DNA from: Pedobacter panaciterrae
GTDB taxonomy: Bacteria > Bacteroidota > Bacteroidia > Sphingobacteriales > Sphingobacteriaceae
DNA length: 64,000 nucleotides
Reading direction: 5' to 3'
Assembly (NCBI RefSeq): GCF_013204795.1
Contig: NZ_JABMKW010000018.1
Coordinates: 372,001-436,000, forward strand
Part shown: positions 1-8,302 of the stretch, piece by piece
How the letters are laid out: every line of letters starts with the position of its first letter
Position numbering within the stretch: the first letter of the stretch is position 1
The notes under the pieces: model-generated
Told to the model about the DNA's origin: nothing
Database searches by the model: none
The model's input: only the letters and a program-made list of their open reading frames with translations
Translations under genes and position numbers: made by a program

Positions 1-563
1 GCATATATAAAAAGGAACAGTCCAAGTTTTCCCCGAAGTGTTTTCAACGCCCTTTTAATTTGAGTAGCTACCGTATGTTCGGAGATATTTAAGCGATCTG
101 CTATTTCTTTGTTACTTAAATATTCCTGGCGTCTCAATTGAAATATTTCGCGCATTTTTTCTGGCAGGTTGTTGATCTCTTTTTCAATTAATGATTTAAG
201 ATCTTTTTCCCTAATGCGATAGTCCGTTTGAGCAGCTGCATTGTCTGTAACTTCTTTGAATGATGAGATGTATTCCTGAGTGATGGCCACATGCCGAAAA
301 ACATTAAGTACACGATTTAAAACAGCCTTGTAAAGGTAGCCAGAAAGTGTAGTCTGAATATTTAAATTACTCCTGGAATTCCATAAATGGACATATATCT
401 CCTGGATAATATCTTTGGCACTTTCGCTGTCCTGAAGCTTTTTATACGCATAGATGTAAAGCAGGCTATTGTACCGCTTATAAATCTCGGTAAATGAATG
501 ATGGTCCCCTGCCCTCAGGAGATCTACAAGCTCAGCGTCTGAAAGTGTTCTACAATCATTCAT
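1..563 (-). CDS. ECF RNA polymerase sigma-70 factor (Bacteroidetes type), 3' end cut by window edge
   Basis: The reading frame opens at ATG 563 and stays open to base 1, giving at least 187 residues, close to the usual 190 or so, so only a few C-terminal residues are missing. Sigma region 2 is at about residues 20-90 (YNSLLYIYAYKKLQD, then SAKDIIQEIYVHLW). Region 4 is at about 130-180 (LPEKMREIFQLRRQEYLSNKEIADRLNISEHTV, in shorter form: LPEKMREIF...EIADRLNISEHTV). This is the group that in Bacteroidota usually works with a FecR-like anti-sigma factor and a SusC/SusD transporter, which would lie beyond the left edge. No anti-sigma gene is visible inside the window. Which genes it controls cannot be read from the sequence. 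Confidence 0.9.
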   Translation of the reverse strand, partial: MNDCRTLSDAELVDLLRAGDHHSFTEIYKRYNSLLYIYAYKKLQDSESAKDIIQEIYVHLWNSRSNLNIQTTLSGYLYKAVLNRVLNVFRHVAITQEYISSFKEVTDNAAAQTDYRIREKDLKSLIEKEINNLPEKMREIFQLRRQEYLSNKEIADRLNISEHTVATQIKRALKTLRGKLGLFLFIY

Positions 564-609
564 TTATAAGGTTTTCTTTCAACAATGATCTTTTAGAGCT
601 CCTTTAATG

Positions 610-652
610 AAAAAAGAAGCGGCGCTGCCTAAATTAATGGACAGTCGCCGCC
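610..652 (-). terminator. Hairpin resembling an intrinsic terminator, - strand
   Basis: On the - strand, a GC-rich stem (GCGGCGACTG pairing with CAGCGCCGC, one bulged base) is followed by TTCTTTTTT. It would stop transcription arriving from higher coordinates about 50 bases before the sigma-factor start at 563. It could also be part of that gene's leader. Confidence 0.5.
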
Positions 653-854
653 TCCTAAATTAACGCTCTCACCTCAAGATTATAAAAAATATTCTAAACT
701 ATCAAGGGTAAAATCACAATAACCTTAGAGTCAGTATTTTTAAAAAACATACAAACCTGGATTCAATTTATTTAAATATAGATGTTGTTGAGAAATGTCG
801 CTTGATCCATTATTTTTGGATTCTTTTGGGCGCACGCGGAATTCTTGGAAAAAA

Positions 855-883
855 CAAAAAAGCCACTCGATTGAGTGGCTTTT
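855..883 (-). terminator. Intrinsic terminator behind the tRNA relic
   Basis: AGCCACTC (861-868) pairs with GAGTGGCT (873-880) around a 4-base loop, with an A/T-rich flank that gives a U-run on the - strand. It sits directly behind the tRNA 3'-end relic, as the terminator at 11201-11225 sits behind the intact tRNA-Asp, although the stem sequence differs. Confidence 0.65.
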
Positions 884-884
884 A

Positions 885-908
885 CGGGCCGGACGGAACT
901 CACCCAAG
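885..908 (-). pseudogene. Relic of a tRNA-Asp 3' end (possible attachment-site copy)
   Basis: Bases 885-901 match the 3' end of the intact tRNA-Asp (11251-11267) at 15 of 17 positions counted by eye, in the same orientation. The match then decays after two missing bases. There is no anticodon arm or 5' half. Its position, in direct orientation with the intact tRNA about 10.4 kb away, is what integration of an island into a tRNA 3' end leaves behind. It could instead be the remains of a second tRNA-Asp gene, because one mismatch lies in the acceptor stem. Confidence 0.55.
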
Positions 909-1194
909 CCCAAAACAACCTTTAAATCAATATTTTACAAGCCCCCAATGAAAACTCCCTGAATTACTCACGATTTCAAATTACCATATAACGGCAACCG
1001 CTATTCTACTAAAATAGGAAATCAACCTGTTGCCTATAGCCGCAGTGAAAACGAATTGCAAATTAACAGCATTTGAAAGGTTACAGTGCTTTGGTAACAT
1101 CATATCTCTTCATTGCTGTTTCAAAAATTCTGGCACATTGTTGGTTATACGCATACCGGTATTATATTAAACCTTCGGCAATTGTCAACAAGCT

Positions 1195-2403
1195 ATGCGC
1201 CAAAATAGTCATCCTATACCTGAAAACGAAATGGCAAGACTCATCCGTCTAGCTGAACTCGATATTGACTACAGCAGTTTATCTGAAAACTTTAAAGATC
1301 TCACCCGCCTAGCCGCCAAAATAGCAGGCACAGAAATCTCCCTGATCAATCTAATTGATTCCTATACACAATGGACACTTGCAAACCATGGAATTGAGGT
1401 GGATCAGACGACAAGAGAGGAATCTGTCTGCCAGTATACAATCATGAATGACGATCAATTTGAAGTAAAGGATCTTTCCAAAGATGTAAGGTTTAACAAA
1501 AACAAATACATAGAGGCCCCTTTATCCTTACGGTATTATTTCGGCGTCCCATTGAAGGATCAACAGGGTCTGAATATTGGTGCACTTTGCGTTCTGGATA
1601 CAAGACTTAAGACACTCAACCCGGAAAAAATAGAACTGCTGAAGATCATTGCAGCAGAAATAGTCAACAGGCTGAAGGCTTATAAGGCTATGGAAGAATT
1701 ACGTGATCAGGTTAAACAGGCTGATGAATCCAGGAAAAAAGTTGCCCACGACATCAGGGGGCCTCTTGCGGGCATAATCGGCTTATCGCAGATCATAGCT
1801 GAACAAGGCAAAACTGCCAATATTGACCAGGTGATCGATTTTATTAACCTGATCCACACAGGCAGCAAGTCTATCCTGGATCTTGCTGACGAAATTCTCA
1901 GCCAGGAGCATGAAACCAAACAGCTCAGTAGCCAGCATTTCGATCTCAGCAGCTTTCGTGATAAGCTGAAACAGCTGTACGCCCCTCAGGCCGTCACCAA
2001 ACAACTACAGTTGCAGGTCAGTGTCAATCAGGACACCCAGTACATCCCCTTTTCCAAAAACAAGCTTCTACAAATTACAGGCAATCTGATCTCCAATGCA
2101 ATAAAATTTACGCCAAATAAAGGAAGGATCCTGGTTGATCTGGATTTGATTGTCAAATCTGATCAAAATAACCTGAATATTGCAGTTTCGGATACCGGAG
2201 TTGGTATAACCGAAGAAGAGATCACCCGGATCCTCAGGGGAGACAGCCATACCACGGCGGGGACAGGCGGGGAAAAGGGATATGGATTCGGTCTTTCATT
2301 GGTAAAACACCTAATTGAAAAACTCAACGGGCGATTGGAAATTCACTCTCAGATTGGTCAGGGGACTACTTTTAAAGTGGAACTCCCTTTGAGTAATTTA
2401 TAA
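1195..2403 (+). CDS. Soluble GAF-domain sensor histidine kinase
   Basis: This 402-residue protein has an N-terminal GAF domain (about 20-165), a short coiled linker, a dimerisation/phosphoacceptor domain with His185 in VAHDIRGPLAGIIG, and a C-terminal ATPase domain (about 245-400). The ATPase domain shows an N box (NLISNAIKFTPNKG), a G1 box (DTGVGI) and a G2 box (GYGFGLSLVKHLIEKLNG). There is no signal peptide or membrane segment, so it should sense a cytoplasmic cue. Known families of this architecture phosphorylate a response regulator. The obvious partner is the lone CheY-like receiver at 9360-9722 at the other end of the same cluster, and that pairing is inferred. The gene starts the + strand half of the polysaccharide island and is followed after 38 bases by the YaiO-type gene. 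Confidence 0.88.
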   Translation: MRQNSHPIPENEMARLIRLAELDIDYSSLSENFKDLTRLAAKIAGTEISLINLIDSYTQWTLANHGIEVDQTTREESVCQYTIMNDDQFEVKDLSKDVRFNKNKYIEAPLSLRYYFGVPLKDQQGLNIGALCVLDTRLKTLNPEKIELLKIIAAEIVNRLKAYKAMEELRDQVKQADESRKKVAHDIRGPLAGIIGLSQIIAEQGKTANIDQVIDFINLIHTGSKSILDLADEILSQEHETKQLSSQHFDLSSFRDKLKQLYAPQAVTKQLQLQVSVNQDTQYIPFSKNKLLQITGNLISNAIKFTPNKGRILVDLDLIVKSDQNNLNIAVSDTGVGITEEEITRILRGDSHTTAGTGGEKGYGFGLSLVKHLIEKLNGRLEIHSQIGQGTTFKVELPLSNL

Positions 2404-2441
2404 TTTATTATCTTTAGGGTATCACCCTAATGTAATGAATC

Positions 2442-3689
2442 ATGCGCTTAAAATTTCATTTGCCCTTAACACTTCTATTTTTTTCTTTCCAATTCCTGCA
2501 GGCTCAGGATCAGAATATCGGTTCTGATGAATTGTTTACCAAAGCACGCAGCGCGGCATTTGATCAAAAAGATTATCCCAAGGCAATTTCGCTAAGTAAG
2601 CAGGCCCTTGCAAAAAGTCCCGATTATACAGATATCAGGATATTTCTTGGCAGAGTTTATACCTGGAATAAACAACCAGATAGTGCCAGACAGGCCTTTA
2701 GTCAGGTTTTAAATAAACAACCAGATAATGCGGATGCGTCACTGGCTTTTGCCAGCCTGGAATTTTGGGAAGGCAATTCTGAAAAGGCACTTGAACATGT
2801 AAACTCCGGGTTGAAGCATCATAGCGATGCCAGTGATCTGTTGCTGCTGAAGGCAAAGGTCTTGAATGACCTGAAGAGATGGTCTGAGGCCAATATAGAG
2901 ATAGAAAAGGTAATCAAGGCCGATCCAAACATGACTGAAGCAAGAACACTTGCGGCCAGGGTAAGGGAGAATTCCTCAAAAAACAAAATCGGGGTCAACT
3001 ACGACTTTATCTATTTCGATAAACAATTTGATGATCCCTGGCACCTGGTAAGTGTGGACTACAGCCATCAAACCGCCCTGGGCTCGGTCATTGGCCGTAT
3101 TAATTACGCCAACAGGTTCAAAAACAATGGGGTTCAATTCGAGATTGACGCCTACCCTCGCATTTCCAATACCTTTCAGGCTTACATCAGCGGAGGATAT
3201 TCCAATAATGTCGGGGTGTTCCCCCAGTACCGGGCAGGTTTTTCATTGTATGCCAATTTGCCTGCAAGTTTTGAAGCAGAAGCCGGATTCAGGTACCTTA
3301 CCTTTGGTGAATCTACCTGGATCTATACCGCCTCTGTTGGTAAATATTACAAAAGCTTCTGGTTCAATTTCCGGACTTTTCTCACCCCTTCAAATAATGA
3401 GGTTTCCCAGTCGTTTGCCTTAACAAGCAGGTATTACTACGGCGGTGCAGATGATTACTTCAGTTTACGGCTGGGTACAGGTCTTTCTCCTGATGATCCG
3501 CAAAACAATGTGCTGATTGGCAATGCAAACTATAAGCTAAGGTCAAACAACATCACTCTGGGATACAGACGCGCGTTCAAGTCCCTGAATATTCTAATCG
3601 TTAACCTGGGAGTTGACAATCAGGAATATAAATTGAATACCAGAGGAACACAGATTGACCTTGGTCTGGGATACATCAGACGCTTTTAG
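2442..3689 (+). CDS. YaiO-family outer-membrane beta-barrel protein with TPR domain
   Basis: The 415-residue product has a signal peptide (1-21, ending FLQA before QDQ). Several TPR repeats follow (about 27-170; KAISLSKQALAKSPDY, ARQAFSQVLNKQPDN). A C-terminal beta-strand-rich domain (about 178-415) ends in Phe, the usual last residue of outer-membrane barrels. The order TPR then barrel resembles the exporters BcsC and PgaA in miniature and matches the YaiO family. In E. coli, yaiO lies beside yaiP, a BcsA-like glycosyltransferase. A GT2 synthase is likewise encoded in this cluster, so a role in carrying or docking a polysaccharide at the outer membrane is likely, though not demonstrated for the family. 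The stop codon touches the next gene. Confidence 0.82.
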   Translation: MRLKFHLPLTLLFFSFQFLQAQDQNIGSDELFTKARSAAFDQKDYPKAISLSKQALAKSPDYTDIRIFLGRVYTWNKQPDSARQAFSQVLNKQPDNADASLAFASLEFWEGNSEKALEHVNSGLKHHSDASDLLLLKAKVLNDLKRWSEANIEIEKVIKADPNMTEARTLAARVRENSSKNKIGVNYDFIYFDKQFDDPWHLVSVDYSHQTALGSVIGRINYANRFKNNGVQFEIDAYPRISNTFQAYISGGYSNNVGVFPQYRAGFSLYANLPASFEAEAGFRYLTFGESTWIYTASVGKYYKSFWFNFRTFLTPSNNEVSQSFALTSRYYYGGADDYFSLRLGTGLSPDDPQNNVLIGNANYKLRSNNITLGYRRAFKSLNILIVNLGVDNQEYKLNTRGTQIDLGLGYIRRF

Positions 3690-3691
3690 TG

Positions 3692-4852
3692 ATGTCAAAA
3701 AGGAGAAAAATACTGGCCCTACTGGCAGTTATTGCGGCAATCCCCTTACTGATGTGGCTGCTCTGGCTTTGCACGCCTAAAACAAAAATGGTGGCGGCAA
3801 TAATCGACAAAACGGTCCTGACCACCCGTGGCCAGGAACACATTTCCTTAACCTGGATCCTGAACCACCAGAAATTCACCAAAACCAGTACCAAGTCTTA
3901 TCAGATTGCAAAGGACTATTTCGGTTTTTTCCCCCTGGACAAGGAGAACTTCCGCTTAAAAGGCTTGGAACGATTTAATCCTGATCAGCTGAAACAGCTG
4001 AGTGAGGATGCGGACATGGTGTATTTTACAGATACCTATGGCATTTACAACAATGAGTGGTATAGCCAAAAGAATAATACCGAGCGCTCCGGCATGATTT
4101 ACGGAGGAATGAGCAGCCAGGACATTGAACTACTGAGGCTGATGAAAGCCAAAGGCAAACTGATCATTACCGAATTCAATAGCATTGGAAGTCCTACACA
4201 CCTGGATACCCGCCTGAGGTTCGAAAAGCTGTTTGCCATGCGCTGGACAGGCTGGACCGGACGCTTTTTTGACAACCTTGACAGTACAAAAAACAAGGAA
4301 CTACCAAGATGGTTAATCCGCAATTACAAAAGAGACAACAACAATCAGTGGCCATTTACAAAAGCAGGAGTTGCCTTTGTAAACGATAAAGATCAGGTAG
4401 TCATTCTCCAGGACAGCACTGAATTGGATGATCCCATGCCCCATATTACCAGCAGTCCATACGGGCAGCAGAATTTTGGTCTTCCAAGCAAAATTAAGTA
4501 TGCGTTCTGGTTTGATGTGATCCAGCCCGATCTTAAGACCAATACCCAGGTTGCCAGCTTTACCCTGGATGTAAATGCGAAAGGCCGTGAGCTGCTGGCA
4601 GCCCATCAGCTGCCCAGGGTTTTCCCTGCTGTAATTATGCATAAGCATGAAGATTATCGGTTCTATTACTTCTCTGGTGATTTCTGTGACAATCCCATCA
4701 CCATGGGTACTTCCTATTTTAAAGGTATCAGTTTGTTTAAATGGATGTTCTATAACACAAGCGATCCGATGGAACGTGCCAGTTTTTTCTGGAACTTTTA
4801 CCGGCCCATGGTTAGCCAAATACTGAAGGAAGAAAAAAAATTCAAAAAGTAA
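3692..4852 (+). CDS. Membrane-anchored protein of unknown function in the polysaccharide cluster
   Basis: I do not recognise a named family for this 386-residue protein. A short basic N terminus and one hydrophobic helix (about 7-28) suggest an inner-membrane anchor with the remainder in the periplasm. The body alternates beta strands and helices (DADMVYFTDTYGIY; MKAKGKLIITEFNSIG), which suggests a Rossmann- or amidotransferase-like fold; that is inference. ATG 3692 is preferred. A GTG at 3689 overlaps the upstream stop by one base and would add one residue. The tight spacing implies co-translation with the YaiO-type gene. The stop codon abuts the stop of the converging LtaS-like gene with no space for a terminator. 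Confidence 0.75.
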   Translation: MSKRRKILALLAVIAAIPLLMWLLWLCTPKTKMVAAIIDKTVLTTRGQEHISLTWILNHQKFTKTSTKSYQIAKDYFGFFPLDKENFRLKGLERFNPDQLKQLSEDADMVYFTDTYGIYNNEWYSQKNNTERSGMIYGGMSSQDIELLRLMKAKGKLIITEFNSIGSPTHLDTRLRFEKLFAMRWTGWTGRFFDNLDSTKNKELPRWLIRNYKRDNNNQWPFTKAGVAFVNDKDQVVILQDSTELDDPMPHITSSPYGQQNFGLPSKIKYAFWFDVIQPDLKTNTQVASFTLDVNAKGRELLAAHQLPRVFPAVIMHKHEDYRFYYFSGDFCDNPITMGTSYFKGISLFKWMFYNTSDPMERASFFWNFYRPMVSQILKEEKKFKK

Positions 4853-6874
4853 TTAATGCTTAGTTGGGCCGTACTTGTTCAACACCGAATCTGGTAAAAT
4901 GCCTGCGCGGTTTCCAATGCCAGCATTTCTCCGCTTAAAGTGATCAAAGGCGTTCTTTAGCCGTTTATAAATGGGCTGATCCTCTACCGACTCCTCCTGC
5001 AGATCCGGGCCCATCTTGTAAAGTGAGCTTCCGTTGAGGTGGTACTCTCCCATGATGAAGTCGATAATATCTGTCTTGGTCTGGATAAGGGGATACTGAT
5101 GAACGTTACGGAAGTTTCTTGCAGTATCGAGGCCCTCTCCCATCCAGCTCGCCTGATCTGGCACCTTAAGTTTATAACTGGCCTTAAGGAAGCTCAGCAG
5201 ACTTGGGACGATATCAAAATGTGTGGAAACGGATGCAAACTGTGCATTCCGCTTTAATAGGGGTGAATAAATGATCAGCGGGACATGATACCTGTCAATT
5301 TTGCTGCTCATGGGGATTTCGGGCATTCTATGATCACCTGTAATGACAAAGATCGTATTTGCAAAATCTTTACGCTTTTTGCACTCCTGAAAAAAGCTTC
5401 TGAGTGCGTCGTCAGTATACATAATGGAAGAATACTGCAGCTTGTAATTCCTATAGGTGTCCTTTTTTGGATTCTCAAAACCCAGCTCATCCATACGCTG
5501 CTCAAACTTACTAACATATTCAGGCTGATCATTGACCAGAAAAGGATTATGACTGGCGACAGTGAGGATCACATTAAGTTCCGGGGATTTTGATTCCTCA
5601 TCGGCCCTGGTTGCCAAATAATGTCTGAAAAGCTCCTTGTCATTGTAGCCCCACGTGAAGCCGTTGACAGCGGGGAGTTTCACATATCCCCCGGGGAAGG
5701 ATTGAATGTCCCTGAGCTCATCAACATGATTCTTCTTTAAAAATAGAGACATGTTATCGAAACTCGCATCACCCCCGTAATAAAATGAAGTAGTATAGCC
5801 GTTAAACTTCAGCAGGCTATATAATGAGGCATGTGGCGGCATTTTATCTCCAAGTTCCAGAAAACCATTTTTTGAAAACGGCAGCGAGGCCATTAAAGAG
5901 GGCAGCACAGCAAAGGTACGCCCGCCTTCACTTAAGAAATTCTTCCAATATAGACTTTTACCGGACAGGGAATCCAAAAAGGGGGTAAAATTACCCAGGT
6001 AGGCCCCTTCATTAGTGAATGCCCTACCCAACCCCTCTACCAAAATGATAACAATATTGGGCCTGCTTGGGGATAAATTAAAAAAGGAGCTCAGCACATC
6101 CTGATCGGACACTTCGTGCAGGAAAGGGAATTCAGAACCACCGGTATATTTAAACGATGTACCGACGGTCTTTGTGTCCCCATAATCCCCAATATAAGCA
6201 TCTGCATAAATATCGGATTCCTCGTCCGGAGGATAAAAATGAAGGTAAGAACTTACAAAAAAATAGTCAGTTTTATTGAGCACCAGATTGTTGTCAAAAT
6301 CAGATTGAAACGGACGGCCACGCATCAGCTGCAAGACACCGGTAACTAAAAAGAACAAGGATAATCCAGGGAAGATCACCGCGGCCCAAAAGGGCAGCTG
6401 TATTTTACCAGGCAGGAATTTTAAAGCCACAAGTACCAATGCCACCAGCAGGATAAAACTCACAACCAGCTGAATACCCAGTCCTGTGGAGGCGCCAACG
6501 GTCTGTTTGATGTCTGCAATGGAATATCCATACAGATCAGCACCCAGAGGCACCAGAGAGGTATTGAAATATTGAACCAGGCCGATCTGAATGATGATCA
6601 TCAGGATGATAAAGATTTTGAACAGCACTTTTGACAACTTTAAAGAGCTCTGGGCAAGCAGAACAAAAAAGATATATTCCAGAAAAAGCCCTTTGAACCA
6701 GAAAACCACATCTCCCAGCAGCGCCCAGAAAACAAAGGATGCTCCCTTTTGCGGGAACTCATGGGTAAATCCATTTAACAAAATCTCAAAAATGCGTATC
6801 AAGAATAAGGCAGCAAGCAAGACCAGGGCCAGCTGTATAAAAACCAATGTTGCTGATTTAAATCGATCGATCAT
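4853..6874 (-). CDS. LtaS-like membrane sulfatase/phosphoglycerol transferase family protein
   Basis: The 673-residue protein has about five N-terminal membrane helices (residues 8-30, 45-75, 83-103, 133-153, 162-182) and an extracytoplasmic alkaline-phosphatase-superfamily domain (about 272-610). Key residues match the LtaS pattern: a metal-binding Glu280 in ILVEG, the candidate nucleophile Thr320 in GGRTFAVLPS, His442 in SHNPF, and Asp514-His515 in TGDHRM. LtaS and OpgB/MdoB relatives move phosphoglycerol or phosphoethanolamine from a lipid to a glycan or teichoic acid. Bacteroidota make no lipoteichoic acid, so here the likely acceptor is the polymer of the neighbouring GT2 synthase; this is inference. 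It is the last gene of a four-gene operon, 3 bases behind the synthase. Confidence 0.85.
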   Translation of the reverse strand: MIDRFKSATLVFIQLALVLLAALFLIRIFEILLNGFTHEFPQKGASFVFWALLGDVVFWFKGLFLEYIFFVLLAQSSLKLSKVLFKIFIILMIIIQIGLVQYFNTSLVPLGADLYGYSIADIKQTVGASTGLGIQLVVSFILLVALVLVALKFLPGKIQLPFWAAVIFPGLSLFFLVTGVLQLMRGRPFQSDFDNNLVLNKTDYFFVSSYLHFYPPDEESDIYADAYIGDYGDTKTVGTSFKYTGGSEFPFLHEVSDQDVLSSFFNLSPSRPNIVIILVEGLGRAFTNEGAYLGNFTPFLDSLSGKSLYWKNFLSEGGRTFAVLPSLMASLPFSKNGFLELGDKMPPHASLYSLLKFNGYTTSFYYGGDASFDNMSLFLKKNHVDELRDIQSFPGGYVKLPAVNGFTWGYNDKELFRHYLATRADEESKSPELNVILTVASHNPFLVNDQPEYVSKFEQRMDELGFENPKKDTYRNYKLQYSSIMYTDDALRSFFQECKKRKDFANTIFVITGDHRMPEIPMSSKIDRYHVPLIIYSPLLKRNAQFASVSTHFDIVPSLLSFLKASYKLKVPDQASWMGEGLDTARNFRNVHQYPLIQTKTDIIDFIMGEYHLNGSSLYKMGPDLQEESVEDQPIYKRLKNAFDHFKRRNAGIGNRAGILPDSVLNKYGPTKH

Positions 6875-6877
6875 TGT

Positions 6878-8302
6878 CTAAACTGTTTTTTTTGTAAAAC
6901 CCTGCCTGGTCATCTCACCCCAGGAATTCTTCTTTCTCAGCAAATCAATATTCCCCTTAATAGCTGACCATACAACAAAAGGATGAAAAATAAATGGCTC
7001 TAAAAATGCCGTAATGATTAACATCAGCAGATCTTTGCTGCTTTTATACTGGTTATAGGTCAGTACTTCCATCAAAATGGCAAACACCGAATAAAGAAAT
7101 CCGAAGCTGAATATAAACAGCAGCAGACCAATAAAAAAAGACCAGTGAATCAAGCCCAGTAATACGAAAATCACAAAACTCAGCAATCCCAGAAATTCCA
7201 CGATTGGTGCTAAAAACTCAAAAAAGAACCAATAAGGATAACTGATCATCCCCAGTCGTCCGTATTTGGGGTTAAAGAACATCACTTTATGGAGCTGCAG
7301 GGTCTCTATGGTTCCTCTTGTCCAGCGGTTTCTCTGCCTGCCAAGAATTTTAAAAGATGCAGGTGCTTCGGTCCAGCAAAGCGGATCAGGAATAAAACTC
7401 ACCTTATAAGGTACTTTTTGCTCTTCCATATACCTGCGCATCCTTACCACCAGCTCCATATCCTCCCCCACGGTATTGTGATTATATCCGCCGCATTTGA
7501 TGACGATATCCCTATCGAATGCCCCGAAGGCACCTGAAATCAATAGCAAGCCGTTTAGACGGCTCCAGGCCATCCTGCCCAATAAAAATGCTCTGATGTA
7601 CTCCAGGGTTTGCACCCTAGGAAGAAACTGTTTGGGCAGATTAACCTTTACCAATCGCCCGTTTTCGACAATACAGCTGTTGGCGATTCGGATTACTCCG
7701 CCCGTGGCGATAACCCTGATTTTGCTGTCTTCCAGAAAAGGTTTTGCCAGCTTCAGCAGGGCATCCTGCTCCAGGATACAGTCCACGTCAATACAAACGA
7801 TATAATCATTTTGGGAGATGTTGACTCCCACATTAAGGGCATCTGCCTTCCCCCCGTTTTGCTTATCTACAATGATCAGCTTCTTGTAAACTGCCTTTCT
7901 GCTTTTGTAAACACCCAGCACGTCCTTGGTGGGAATCCTTTTGTTTACAAAAAAATCCGTCTTATAAAGGTCGTAGGCGCTGATCAGCTTCTCTAGAGAA
8001 TCGTCTTTGCTCCCGTCGTTAATGATAATCACCTCCAAATTGTTGTAATTGATCGACAACAAAGACCTTACGTTTTCAATGATATTTGCACCTTCGTTAT
8101 AGGCAGGCGCAAGAATACTGATACTTGGGGCCTGTGTCGAACTGGCCAGCACGCGGTAGTCTGTAAAACTGTTTTTACGCAGGTAAGTACGGATTTCGCC
8201 GATTGAATAACCGCCAATGAACATGTAGCAGGAAAGCAGCAGGATGGAATAGATCAGCAGTCCGTAGGTAAAAAAATCAAGCACTATTGTTTGCCAGCTC
8301 AT
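6878..8302 (-). CDS. Processive GT2 glycosyltransferase (BcsA/PgaC/YaiP-like polysaccharide synthase)
   Basis: The 474-residue protein shows the full processive-synthase signature: APAYNEG (65-71), INDGS (94-98), DVD (172-174), GED (279-281) and QRNRW (323-327), the D,D,D,QxxRW arrangement of beta-glycan synthases. One membrane helix (about 8-30) precedes and several (about 350-440) follow the catalytic domain, as in PgaC and hyaluronan synthases. No PilZ domain follows, so direct c-di-GMP control as in BcsA is not expected. The start overlaps the end of the HEAT-repeat gene by 4 bases, showing translational coupling. The sugar product cannot be read from the sequence. Control through the upstream receiver and HEAT proteins is my inference. 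Confidence 0.9.
   Translation of the reverse strand: MSWQTIVLDFFTYGLLIYSILLLSCYMFIGGYSIGEIRTYLRKNSFTDYRVLASSTQAPSISILAPAYNEGANIIENVRSLLSINYNNLEVIIINDGSKDDSLEKLISAYDLYKTDFFVNKRIPTKDVLGVYKSRKAVYKKLIIVDKQNGGKADALNVGVNISQNDYIVCIDVDCILEQDALLKLAKPFLEDSKIRVIATGGVIRIANSCIVENGRLVKVNLPKQFLPRVQTLEYIRAFLLGRMAWSRLNGLLLISGAFGAFDRDIVIKCGGYNHNTVGEDMELVVRMRRYMEEQKVPYKVSFIPDPLCWTEAPASFKILGRQRNRWTRGTIETLQLHKVMFFNPKYGRLGMISYPYWFFFEFLAPIVEFLGLLSFVIFVLLGLIHWSFFIGLLLFIFSFGFLYSVFAILMEVLTYNQYKSSKDLLMLIITAFLEPFIFHPFVVWSAIKGNIDLLRKKNSWGEMTRQGFTKKTV

Larger units (their letters stand above)
564..1194. other. 631-base intergenic stretch without an intact gene
   Basis: This stretch holds a hairpin at 619-651, a direct repeat of the 10-mer cctaaattaa (628-637 and 654-663), a second hairpin at 861-880 and a tRNA 3'-end relic at about 885-908. 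Between 906 and 1194 I see no gene. One frame from about 958 to 1076 is open for roughly 38 codons but has no start codon and resembles nothing I recognise. It may be decayed coding DNA. Confidence 0.6.

Noticed and set aside
4313..4819. Open frame of 168 codons on the - strand inside the unknown + strand gene
   Set aside because: It lies wholly antisense to a better-supported gene and its translation shows no recognisable domain.
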